From DASXRC01 sp036506495 (GTDB taxonomy: Bacteria; Actinomycetota; Actinomycetes; Mycobacteriales; Micromonosporaceae), in assembly GCA_036506495.1 (NCBI GenBank), contig DASXRQ010000243.1:1-23563 (forward strand): a stretch of 23,563 bases of DNA, given 5' to 3'. Within the stretch, counting starts at the first letter, position 1. Each line of letters starts with the position of its first letter. Shown one piece after another: positions 15,251 through 22,326 of the stretch. The notes beneath the pieces were generated by a model that was given only the letters and a program-made list of their open reading frames with translations, was not told where the DNA came from and did no database searches. The translations under genes were made by a program, and so were the position numbers.

Positions 15251-16122
15251 TGTCCGCGGTGGACGTGTCGGGCGGGGCGGCGTTGGGTTACCGGCCGCGG
15301 AGCACGCTGTCGGTGTGGACGGAGTGGCGCCGGCAGGCGTCGCGCCGGCGTACGCAGCTGGCCCTCGGTTTTATGGTGCTGTTGCCGCTGATTGTGCTGC
15401 TGGCCTTCCAGTTCGGCGGCGGTGGTGACGACGAGAACGGCGGTGGCGAGTTCGGCAGCCTGGTCGAAAACGCGACCTCCGGTGGGCTCAACTTCGCCCT
15501 GTTCACGATCTTCGTATCCGCGTCGTTCCTGCTCGTGGTCGTGGTCGCGCTGTTCTGCGGTGACACGATCGCGAGCGAGGCGAGCTGGGGGAGCCTGCGC
15601 TACCTGCTCGCCGCGCCGGTCCCTCGGGCGCGGTTGCTCGGCGTCAAGCTCGTGGTCGCGCTCGGGTACTCGGCGCTCGCCTTGTTGCTGCTCGGAGGCA
15701 CCGCGTTGCTGCTGGGCACGCTGCGATACGGCTGGCATCCGCTCCGCAGCACGGTCGCGGCGGACATCCCGGCCGGCGACGGCGTGCTGCGGCTGCTCCT
15801 GATCCTCGCGTACCTCGCGGTCGGGCTCCTCGTCGTGGCCGGGGTCGCGTTCCTGCTGTCAGTGAGCACCGATGCCCCGCTCGGCGCGGTCGGCGGGGCG
15901 GTGCTGCTCGTCATCCTGTCCAGCATTCTTGACCAGGTCACCGCGCTCGGCGCCATCCGCAGCTTCCTCCCGACCCACTTCACCGATGCCTGGCTCGGCC
16001 TCCTGTCCACGCCCATGCAGACCGACGATGTCGTCCGGGGCTCGATCTCGGCGGTCTGCTACGCCACGGTGTTCTGGTCGCTCGCCTGGTGGCGGTTCCT
16101 GCGGAAGGACATCGTGTCCTAG
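15250..16122 (+). CDS. ABC-2 type permease, partner of the hydrolase-ABC fusion
   Basis: A 290-residue polytopic protein with about six helices, beginning with an amphipathic basic stretch (VWTEWRRQASRRR) before the first helix. The segment GDTIASEASWGSLRYLLAAP (104-123) is the ABC-2 permease pattern between helices 2 and 3, also seen in exporters of the NatB type. ATG 15250 shares its A with the preceding stop (TGATG) and has a strong GGAGGGGGAGA site upstream. A GTG one codon earlier would give GTGA instead. With the fused ATPase it should form a homodimeric or heteromeric exporter. It ends in CTAG, whose complement is also the stop of gpgS on the other strand. Confidence 0.87.
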   Translation: MSAVDVSGGAALGYRPRSTLSVWTEWRRQASRRRTQLALGFMVLLPLIVLLAFQFGGGGDDENGGGEFGSLVENATSGGLNFALFTIFVSASFLLVVVVALFCGDTIASEASWGSLRYLLAAPVPRARLLGVKLVVALGYSALALLLLGGTALLLGTLRYGWHPLRSTVAADIPAGDGVLRLLLILAYLAVGLLVVAGVAFLLSVSTDAPLGAVGGAVLLVILSSILDQVTALGAIRSFLPTHFTDAWLGLLSTPMQTDDVVRGSISAVCYATVFWSLAWWRFLRKDIVS

Positions 16123-17093
16123 GCGCGGCGACCGCCCGACTCTGACGGAGTTGGGCTCTTGGGGCCGGAGCGCCGGCCGCGGACCACCGACATCGGCGGC
16201 CGGTCCGGCCAGCTCACCTCGCTGTCCACGGGCTCGATCGAACCGTCCGACCGGCGCCGGAACTGGGTCAGCGTCGTCGCGAGTGGCTCCTCGACCTCGG
16301 CCCGGCGCAGCACGGTCTGCAGGATCGTGGCAGCCATCCGGCCGAGGGCGGCGGTGTCCTGGTGGCCGTGGGTGCGGTGTCCGAGGTCGACCTGCGCGAT
16401 CGCGTCCAGCCCGTGCCCTCGGTACGCGTCGATCAGCAGGCCCGTCTCCACGCCGTACCCCGCCGCGAACGGCAGCTCCTCCAGCAGCGGACGGCGCGCG
16501 GCGTACTCCCCGGCGAGGGGCTGCACCACGCCGGACAACTCGGGGAAGAACGCGGCCAGCAACGGACGGGCGGCGAGCTCGGTGACCCGGCCGCCACCGG
16601 CCGCGGTGACATCCAGCAGCGGGCGATCGTAGAAACCCTTGACCATCAGCACGGTCTCGTCGCACAGGAGCGGACCGAGCAGGCCGGTCACGAACGACTG
16701 CCGGAAGTCGGTGAGGTCGGCGTCGACGTACACGAGAATGTCCCCCGAGGTGACCGCGAGCGCCTTCCAGAGCACCTCGCCCTTGCCGGGGTACGAGCCG
16801 AGCTCGGGCAGGATGTCGTCGCGATGGTGCACGCTGCCCCCCGCGGCGGCGGCGATCTCGGCGGTGCGGTCGACCGAGCCCGAGTCCACGACGACGATCT
16901 CGTCGACGAGCCCGGTGCGATCGGCCAGCGCGCGGACTCCCGCGACGATCTCGCCAACCGTCGGCTCCTCGTCCAGCGCGGGCAGGACCACGCTCACCCG
17001 ACACGCGCCCTTGGCCGCGACGAGCCGGTCGATCGGCCAGTCGGCCACCGTCGTCGTACGCCGGGCGAACCACGCCGCCGCGACCTCCTGCAC
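16119..17093 (-). CDS. gpgS: Glucosyl-3-phosphoglycerate synthase
   Basis: A 324-residue GT-A-fold glycosyltransferase. It joins glucose from UDP-glucose to 3-phosphoglycerate, the first step to glucosylglycerate and, in mycobacteria, to methylglucose lipopolysaccharide. VSVVLPALDEEPTVGEIV (33-50) is the nucleotide-binding start, and VYVDADLTDF carries the metal-binding DAD at 124-126. The GpgS-specific stretches GKGEVLWKAL, VKGFYDRPL, GGGRVTEL, QPLAGEYAARR and HRTHGHQD are all present. The GTG start at 17093 lies 6 nt after TAGCGT, so the gene may be leaderless. About 35 C-terminal residues form a polar, probably disordered tail. It diverges from the riboswitch-controlled thrC and converges on the ABC-2 permease with a four-base overlap. 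Confidence 0.92.
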   Translation of the reverse strand: MQEVAAAWFARRTTTVADWPIDRLVAAKGACRVSVVLPALDEEPTVGEIVAGVRALADRTGLVDEIVVVDSGSVDRTAEIAAAAGGSVHHRDDILPELGSYPGKGEVLWKALAVTSGDILVYVDADLTDFRQSFVTGLLGPLLCDETVLMVKGFYDRPLLDVTAAGGGRVTELAARPLLAAFFPELSGVVQPLAGEYAARRPLLEELPFAAGYGVETGLLIDAYRGHGLDAIAQVDLGHRTHGHQDTAALGRMAATILQTVLRRAEVEEPLATTLTQFRRRSDGSIEPVDSEVSWPDRPPMSVVRGRRSGPKSPTPSESGGRRA

Positions 17094-17099
17094 AACCCC

Positions 17100-17105
17100 A
17101 CGCTA
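17100..17105 (-). promoter_or_regulatory. -10 element TAGCGT of gpgS
   Basis: On the minus strand TAGCGT (TANNNT) ends 6 nt before the GTG at 17093. This is another leaderless arrangement. Confidence 0.4.
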
Positions 17106-17127
17106 GATCACTCCGACGACGTCGGCG

Positions 17128-17133
17128 TACAGT
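17128..17133 (+). promoter_or_regulatory. -10 element TACAGT of the thrC leader
   Basis: TACAGT fits TANNNT and would start transcription near 17140, just ahead of the riboswitch. The -35 region is not recognisable. Confidence 0.45.
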
Positions 17134-17151
17134 GTGAGGCACAACTGAATG

Positions 17152-17276
17152 CCTCATCCAGAGGGGCTGAGGGAACGGCCCGATGACGCCCCGGCAACCA
17201 CTCCGCGCGACTCACCGACGAGGCCACGCGGTCGAGGTGCCAATTCCGTCCCGGTTCATCCGGGGAAGATGAGAGG
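17152..17276 (+). ncRNA. SAM-I (S-box) riboswitch
   Basis: P1 pairs CTCATC (17153-17158) with GATGAG (17268-17273). Between them lie the conserved S-box parts: CAGAGGGGCTGAGGGAACGG with the kink-turn-type P2, CCCGATGACGCCCCGGCAACC, a variable P3, GGTGCCAATTCC, and a P4 hairpin CCCGG-TTCAT-CCGGG before AAGATGAG. The closing P1 strand runs straight into AGGAAGG, the ribosome-binding site of thrC. SAM binding could therefore block translation. No separate intrinsic terminator is seen before the start codon, which supports translational control. Confidence 0.95.
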
Positions 17277-17286
17277 AAGGCCTCGA

Positions 17287-18561
17287 GTGACGGTCACCGT
17301 CAACGCCCCCCACACGTCTCCCGCCCGTGCCCTGGTCTGCCGCGGCTGCGGCGCCGAGTATCCGCTCGCCGCGCAGCACGTGTGCTTCGAATGTTTCGGT
17401 CCGCTCGAGGTGGGCTACGACCCCGACGCCCTGCGCGCGGTCACCCGCGAGGAGATCGCGGCGGGACCACCCAACCTGTGGCGGTATGCACCGCTCCTGC
17501 CCGCGGGGCAGGACCCCGCGACGCGGGTCACCCTCGATCCCGGGTTCACTCCGTTGGTACGCGCGGGCCGGCTCGCCGCCGACCTCGGGCTGCGCGCGCC
17601 GCTCTGGGTGAAGGATGACTCCGCCAACCCGACCCACTCGTTCAAGGACCGGGTGGTCTCGATCGCGCTGACCGCGGCCCGTGGCCTCGGCTTCACCCGA
17701 TTCGCGTGTGCCTCCACGGGGAACCTCGCCAACTCGGTCGCGGCGCACGCCGCCCGCGCCGGCGTACCGTCGATCGTCTTCATCCCGGCCGACCTGGAGC
17801 GGGGCAAGGTCGTGACCACCGCCGTGTACGGCGGCGACCTGGTCGCGGTCGACGGGTCGTACGACGACGTCAACCGCCTCTGCGGCGAGCTGGTGGAGAC
17901 CGACGAGTTTTCCGACACCGCTTTCGTGAACGTGAACGTGCGGCCGTTCTACGCCGAAGGCTCGAAGACTCTAGGCTTCGAGGTGGCCGAACAGCTCGGA
18001 TGGCGGATCCCGGAGCAGGTGGTCATCCCGATGGCCAGCGGCGAGCTGCTCACCAAGATTGACAAGGCGTTCAGCGAGCTGGTGGACGTCGGCCTCGCGG
18101 AGGCGCCGGCGGACGGATGGCGGGTGTTCGGCGCGCAGTCGGCCGGCTGCAATCCGATCGCCGCGGCCCTGCACGCCGGCACCGACACCATCACGCCGGT
18201 GAAGCCAACCGGCATCGCCAAGTCCCTCAACATCGGTGACCCCGCAGCCGGCCTGTACGCGTTGGAGGCGGTGCGACGCACCGGCGGATGGATGGACTAC
18301 GTCGACGACGACGAGATCCGCGATGGGATCCGGCGGCTTGCGCGTTCCACCGGAGTGTTTGCCGAGACCGCGGGCGGCGTCACGGTGGCGGTCCTGCGCA
18401 AACTCGTCGCGGCCGGGCGGCTGGACCCGGACGCGGAGACCGTCGTCTTCAACACGGGCGAAGGCCTGAAGACGCTGGACGCCGTGTCCGAGCTGGTGGG
18501 TCCGACCCATCGTGTGCGGCCGTCGCTGCGCGCCGCGCGCGACGCCGGCCTGCTCGGCTGA
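17287..18561 (+). CDS. thrC: Threonine synthase (PLP-dependent, zinc-ribbon N-terminus)
   Basis: A 424-residue fold-type II PLP enzyme that converts O-phosphohomoserine to threonine. The PLP lysine is Lys119 in PTHSFKDRVV, and the phosphate-binding and cofactor segment ASTGNLANS follows. An N-terminal Cys4 cluster (CRGC 18-21 and CFEC 33-36) looks like a small zinc ribbon, as in the longer archaeal/plant-type enzymes. The GTG start at 17287 has AGGAAGG 6 nt upstream, directly adjoining the riboswitch P1 stem. Control by SAM links this branch-point enzyme to methionine status, since threonine and methionine synthesis compete for homoserine derivatives. Whether the organism has a second, uncontrolled threonine synthase cannot be seen here. 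Confidence 0.93.
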   Translation: MTVTVNAPHTSPARALVCRGCGAEYPLAAQHVCFECFGPLEVGYDPDALRAVTREEIAAGPPNLWRYAPLLPAGQDPATRVTLDPGFTPLVRAGRLAADLGLRAPLWVKDDSANPTHSFKDRVVSIALTAARGLGFTRFACASTGNLANSVAAHAARAGVPSIVFIPADLERGKVVTTAVYGGDLVAVDGSYDDVNRLCGELVETDEFSDTAFVNVNVRPFYAEGSKTLGFEVAEQLGWRIPEQVVIPMASGELLTKIDKAFSELVDVGLAEAPADGWRVFGAQSAGCNPIAAALHAGTDTITPVKPTGIAKSLNIGDPAAGLYALEAVRRTGGWMDYVDDDEIRDGIRRLARSTGVFAETAGGVTVAVLRKLVAAGRLDPDAETVVFNTGEGLKTLDAVSELVGPTHRVRPSLRAARDAGLLG

Positions 18562-18573
18562 ACGGTGGCCCGG

Positions 18574-18607
18574 CCTCATCCGATCAAGGGATCATCCGGA
18601 TGCGAGG
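18574..18607 (+). terminator. Possible hairpin terminator after thrC
   Basis: CATCCG pairs with CGGATG about 13 nt later, extended by CCT/AGG across a 2-nt bulge. It begins 12 nt after the thrC stop. There is no immediate T-run, although a CTTTT lies about 10 nt further on. Confidence 0.4.
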
Positions 18608-18691
18608 CGTAGTCAGGCTTTTGCCGTCCGTCGAGAAAACACGCCTATCGACACTTGACGGAGCCTGACGGACCGCGCAGGATGCTCCGTG

Positions 18692-18759
18692 CGGGAGGAC
18701 GTACCGCCGTAGACTTTGCTACGACCCAGCGCCGGAGGCGTTGTGCGGGCGTCCTCCCG
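18692..18759. other. Predicted three-way-junction structured element (possible ncRNA)
   Basis: A perfect 10-bp stem (CGGGAGGACG 18692-18701 with CGTCCTCCCG 18750-18759) encloses two hairpins. One is CGTAG 18708-18712 with CTACG 18719-18723. The other is CAGCGCC 18727-18733 with GGCGTTG 18737-18743 (one G-U, loop GGA). TTGACG 18655-18660 and CAGGAT 18678-18683 are spaced 17 bp apart and would start a transcript at the foot of the outer stem. I recognise no known RNA family. It lies between convergent genes, so it could be an independent small RNA, a terminator, or a DNA-level cruciform. Confidence 0.4.
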
Positions 18760-18806
18760 ACCAACATGTCCGGCCTCGCCATTCGGTCACGGGCGTCACC
18801 GTGGCG

Positions 18807-19553
18807 CTATCGCACGCGGACCACGACGCTGCCCTGGCCCGCTCCCACGACGGGGTGACGGTCAGTTACCGCCGACAGGTTCAGGACGGGCTCGACGGGC
18901 GTGTGCTGCACCACCGCGAAGCGGTGCGCCGAGCGGTCTCGGACGGAGATCGTGTCGACGATCGACGGGATCGGCGGCTCGGTCCGGGTGACGTCGAGGC
19001 CGGTGGCGAACGAGAATGCGCCGGCCCAGGGCGGTGACAGTACATAGACCGCGACCTCGACCGGTAGCGGATCGTCGAAGTAGGACAACCAGTCGCCGAG
19101 TCGGACCACCGCGGACGCGTCAAGGATGCGCAGGTTCTCCCGGGTTCGCGCCCACACCGCCTCATCGGCCTCCAGCCCGCGCGCGGGAGCGGACAGCGCC
19201 TCGGCGACGTGCAGCATGAGGTTGCCCGAGCCGGCGAACGGATCGATGACACCGACGCCGTCGCGGCGGCCGAGCACGGCGCGCACTGTCTCGGCGATCG
19301 GAGCGGCGGTGACGTCGGGCGTGGCCTCGACGCACGTACGCCCAAGCAGGCGGATGCCGCGGGCGTACCAATCGGCGGGCGGGAACCCGTAGAAGGAGAG
19401 GCCGTCCGGGTCGCCGGTCAGGATGCGACCCGCCTGGATCACCTCGTCGAGACTGAGCGTGGCGTACCTCTTGGGGCCGAGTAACTCGGTCCGAAGGCGG
19501 TCCGCTCGGTCCCGGTCGCGACGCGGAGTGCCGGCGGGGTCGACGCCCTTCAC
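18807..19553 (-). CDS. SAM-dependent methyltransferase with SPPW motif
   Basis: A 248-residue class I methyltransferase. Motif I is DPFAGSGNLMLHVAEAL (104-120), an acidic motif II residue lies in GLEAD (127-131), and the catalytic motif IV reads VLSPPW (171-176). The FAGSGN/PPW pairing places it near the N2-guanine RNA methyltransferases (RsmD, TGS1-like; SPPW is typical of TGS1) rather than small-molecule enzymes. A nucleic-acid target is an inference. The start GTG 19553 overlaps the stop of the upstream gene as GTGA. The longer open frame runs through that gene and is rejected. The N-terminal 70 residues (LGPKRYATLSLDEVIQAGRI) form an unrecognised helical lead-in. Confidence 0.8.
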   Translation of the reverse strand: MKGVDPAGTPRRDRDRADRLRTELLGPKRYATLSLDEVIQAGRILTGDPDGLSFYGFPPADWYARGIRLLGRTCVEATPDVTAAPIAETVRAVLGRRDGVGVIDPFAGSGNLMLHVAEALSAPARGLEADEAVWARTRENLRILDASAVVRLGDWLSYFDDPLPVEVAVYVLSPPWAGAFSFATGLDVTRTEPPIPSIVDTISVRDRSAHRFAVVQHTPVEPVLNLSAVTDRHPVVGAGQGSVVVRVR

Positions 19554-20011
19554 GGCACCGGTTTGCGGGTGAGCGCCGTGGCGAACCGGGCCGCCCAGGG
19601 CCGCAGCGGCGCATCGAGGTAGCCGCCGGCGGCGAGCCCGGCGTGTCGTTCGAAGACGTTGCGCGGGCTGTACCGGCCGGTGACCGCCCACGAGTACCCG
19701 CACGCCAGCCAGTACGCGGGCCAGAAGAGCGGGCCGAGCACGGCGTACTGCCAAACATGCCGGCTCTCGTGGCCGAGCAGCCCGGCGTGGGCGGGCTCAA
19801 GCAGCGCCGCGGCCTCGTCCCGCGTGAAGATCACGCACCCCATCGTGAAGCACTGCTGGCTGGGTACCGGCAGCCGGTAGCCGCCCGCGATGAGGATCCC
19901 GTCCGGCCCGCGCCGCAGCGCCGTGCGGGCCGCCGCAGCGATGACGAGGGCGACGGCCGTCGTGCCGTTGAGGCAGGTCAGGCCGGTTCGAAGGAGGTGC
20001 CACCGACGCAC
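19550..20011 (-). CDS. Small membrane-associated protein with HExxH motif, function unknown
   Basis: A 153-residue protein. A hydrophobic segment (about 17-30) is followed by RRGPDGILIAGGYRLPVP, then LLGHESRHVWQYAVLGP, which holds an HExxH zinc-metallopeptidase-like motif (81-85). A second hydrophobic stretch (about 92-110) and NVFERHAGLAAGGY follow. Glu121 in NVFERHAG could be a third metal ligand. I recall similar uncharacterised actinobacterial proteins with the same HE-H and RNxFERxAGLAxGGY pattern. Peptidase activity is not established. The GTG start has no clear ribosome-binding site. The gene is coupled through GTGA to the methyltransferase and diverges, across only 36 bp, from paaN. 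Confidence 0.7.
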   Translation of the reverse strand: MRRWHLLRTGLTCLNGTTAVALVIAAAARTALRRGPDGILIAGGYRLPVPSQQCFTMGCVIFTRDEAAALLEPAHAGLLGHESRHVWQYAVLGPLFWPAYWLACGYSWAVTGRYSPRNVFERHAGLAAGGYLDAPLRPWAARFATALTRKPVP

Positions 20012-20047
20012 GCCAACAGCATCTCAGGAGTGCGGCATGATGGGTTC

Positions 20048-21721
20048 ATGACGGTGACCCCGCATTCTCTGTTCGCCAAACACGCCGAAACGCTCGAGCG
20101 CGCGCTGACCGCGATCGCGGAGCGGGGGTACTGGTCGGCGTACCCCGAGTCGCCGAGCCCGCGGGTGTACGGCGACACGGCCGCCGCGGATGGCGAGGCG
20201 GCCTTCCGGGCCTATCTCGGCGGCCGCTTCCCGCTCGAGCAACCGGGTACCGAGGGGTGGGTGGCGACGGAGGCCAGCCCGTTCGGGCTCGAGCTCGGGG
20301 TGAGCTACCCGCACGGCAACGTCGACGAGCTGCTGAGCGCCGCCACGGCCGCGATGCCGGCCTGGCGCGACGCCGGGCCGCAGACCCGAGCCGCCGTGTG
20401 CCTGGAGATCCTGGCCCGGATCCACGCGCACGTGTTCGAGCTCGCGAATGCCGTGCAGTTCACGACCGGGCAGGCGTTCGTCATGGCGTTCCAGGCCGGC
20501 GGCCCGCACGCGCTGGACCGGGCGCTCGAGGCCGTCGCCTACGCGTACGCGGAGATGACCCGGCACCCGGCGAGCGCCGAGTGGGAGAAGCCCGCCGGGA
20601 AGGGCGACCCGGTGCGCATGACCAAGACCTTCCGTCTCGTGCCGCGTGGCGTCGCACTCGTCATCGGGTGCAACACGTTCCCGACGTGGAACTCCTACCC
20701 AGGCCTGTTCGCGAGCCTGGTGACCGGCAACCCGGTCATCGTCAAGCCCCACCCGCGCGCCGTGCTGCCGCTCGCGCTGACGGTCAAATACGCACGGGAA
20801 GTGCTGGCCGAGGCCGGCTTCGATCCCAACCTGGTCCTGCTCGCCCCGGAGGCGCCGGGCGAGGGGCTCGCGTCCTCGCTGGCCACCCGCCCCGAGGTGA
20901 AGATCATCGACTTCACGGGCTCCACGGCGTACGGGGAGTGGCTCGAGGCGAACGCCCGGCAGGCCGCGGTGTACACCGAGAAGGCCGGGGTCAACACCGT
21001 CGTCGTGGACTCCACGGCCGACTTCGCCGGCATGTGTCGCAACATCGGCTTCTCGCTGACGCTGTACAGCGGCCAGATGTGCACGACCCCCCAGAACATC
21101 CTCGTGCCGGCCGACGGCATCACCACCGAGCAGGGGCACAAGAGCTTCGACGAGGTGGCCGCCGGCATCGCGGGCGCGATCGGCAAGCTGACCGGCGACC
21201 CCGCCCGGGCGGTGGAGCTGACCGGGGCCATCGTCAACGGCGGCGTGCTGACCCGGCTGGACCAGGCCGCGTCGCTCGGCGAGGTGGTGCTGGCCTCGCA
21301 GGAGGTGGCGCATCCGGGATACGAGGGGGCCGTCGTGCGTACCCCCATGCTCGTCAAGCTGGACGCGGACGCTGGGCAGACCTATGGCCGGGAATGGTTC
21401 GGGCCGATCTCGTTCGTCATCGCCACCGAGTCGACCACGCACAGCCTGGAGATCTTCCGTGACACCGTCGGCCGGAAGGGTGCACTGACCGCGTCGGTCT
21501 ACTCGACCGACGAGAAGGTGCTGGACGCGGCCGAGTCGGCGGCCGTCGACGCGGGCGTCCACCTATCGTGCAACCTGACCGGCGGAGTGTTCGTCAACCA
21601 GTCCGCGGCGTTCTCCGACTTCCACGCGAGCGGCGCGAACCCGGCCGCGAACGCGGCACTCACGGACGGGGCGTACGTGGCCAGCCGGTTCCGGATCGTC
21701 CAGTCCCGCCGGCACAGCTGA
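20048..21721 (+). CDS. paaN: PaaN-type aldehyde dehydrogenase family protein
   Basis: A 557-residue aldehyde-dehydrogenase-superfamily protein of the actinobacterial PaaN type, lacking the C-terminal enoyl-CoA hydratase domain of proteobacterial PaaZ/PaaN. Family residues are present: Asn209 in GCNTFPTWN, Lys233 in KPHPRA, the cofactor loop GSTAYGEWL (291-299), Glu311 in YTEKAGVN and catalytic Cys345 in GQMCTTPQN. The expected role is NADP-dependent oxidation of the ring-opened aldehyde in phenylacetyl-CoA breakdown. No other paa gene lies in the window, so the pathway assignment rests on family resemblance. ATG 20048 is chosen; the longer open frame overlaps the divergent gene. CATGAT lies 6 nt upstream and may be a weak -10 of a leaderless transcript. 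Confidence 0.85.
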   Translation: MTVTPHSLFAKHAETLERALTAIAERGYWSAYPESPSPRVYGDTAAADGEAAFRAYLGGRFPLEQPGTEGWVATEASPFGLELGVSYPHGNVDELLSAATAAMPAWRDAGPQTRAAVCLEILARIHAHVFELANAVQFTTGQAFVMAFQAGGPHALDRALEAVAYAYAEMTRHPASAEWEKPAGKGDPVRMTKTFRLVPRGVALVIGCNTFPTWNSYPGLFASLVTGNPVIVKPHPRAVLPLALTVKYAREVLAEAGFDPNLVLLAPEAPGEGLASSLATRPEVKIIDFTGSTAYGEWLEANARQAAVYTEKAGVNTVVVDSTADFAGMCRNIGFSLTLYSGQMCTTPQNILVPADGITTEQGHKSFDEVAAGIAGAIGKLTGDPARAVELTGAIVNGGVLTRLDQAASLGEVVLASQEVAHPGYEGAVVRTPMLVKLDADAGQTYGREWFGPISFVIATESTTHSLEIFRDTVGRKGALTASVYSTDEKVLDAAESAAVDAGVHLSCNLTGGVFVNQSAAFSDFHASGANPAANAALTDGAYVASRFRIVQSRRHS

Positions 21722-21731
21722 CGACCGTGTG

Positions 21732-22244
21732 CTAGGCGACGCGCCGCATCTGCACCTCGGTGAGACCGGGGATCGTCGGGTGCGGCGCCCGCACACCGGT
21801 ATCGACAAAACCCAATCGTTCGTACGCCCGACGCGCCCGTTCGTTCCCGGTCACGACCTCGAGCAGCAGCTCCGGCCGGCCGGCATCCCGCGACCAGGCG
21901 GCCACCGCGTCAACGAGGTCGGCGAGCAGCCCGGTGCCGCGATACTCCGGCGTGATGTAGACCGCGAAGACCACCGTGAGCAGCGGCTCGTGCGGGGCGG
22001 CGATGCCACCGGCGTGCCCGACGAACCGCCCGTCCACCTCGGCGATGAACTGCGAGATGGTGTCGCCGATGGCGTTGCGCGCGATCCGGGCTCGGTACTC
22101 CTCGTGCGGGCGGGCCGCCGCCTCCGCCAGCGTCTCGAGGAATGCCAGCGGCGCATCCGCGAGCATCTCCAGCCGCAGCGCGCGCATCCGAGCCGCGTCA
22201 TCCGGCCGTACCCGCCGCACGGTCCATTTCGTCACGACGGCCAT
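21732..22244 (-). CDS. GNAT-family N-acetyltransferase
   Basis: A 170-residue GNAT acetyltransferase, which would transfer acetyl from acetyl-CoA to an amine. The N-terminal pattern WTVRRVRPDDAARMRALRL is strand 1/helix 1 of the fold. FAVYITPEYRGTGLLADLV holds the acetyl-CoA pyrophosphate loop (RGTG, a variant of R/Q-x-x-G-x-G/A). LLLEVVTGNERARRAYERLGF is the typical final strand-helix element. The start ATG 22244 is used; the open frame upstream to 22415 overlaps the next gene. The substrate is unknown. Its stop lies 10 bp from the convergent paaN stop. Confidence 0.88.
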   Translation of the reverse strand: MAVVTKWTVRRVRPDDAARMRALRLEMLADAPLAFLETLAEAAARPHEEYRARIARNAIGDTISQFIAEVDGRFVGHAGGIAAPHEPLLTVVFAVYITPEYRGTGLLADLVDAVAAWSRDAGRPELLLEVVTGNERARRAYERLGFVDTGVRAPHPTIPGLTEVQMRRVA

Positions 22245-22326
22245 CGTGGCACGCCGGCGGTCGGTACCGGCGGTGGTCGCGCGGCCAGCGGGCGGTCCTG
22301 GTCGGCGGCGATCTTTGTCGGCGGCG

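Noticed and set aside
18655..19037. Short plus-strand frames between thrC and the methyltransferase, for example 18655-18858 and 18741-19037
   Set aside because: No ribosome-binding site, no recognisable product and Arg-rich shadow composition; they lie over the structured element and antisense to the methyltransferase gene.
22245..22326. Terminator or promoter between the GNAT gene and the beta-lactamase-fold gene
   Set aside because: The 82-bp gap is repetitive GGCGG sequence; I found no stable paired arms and no TANNNT box at a useful distance.
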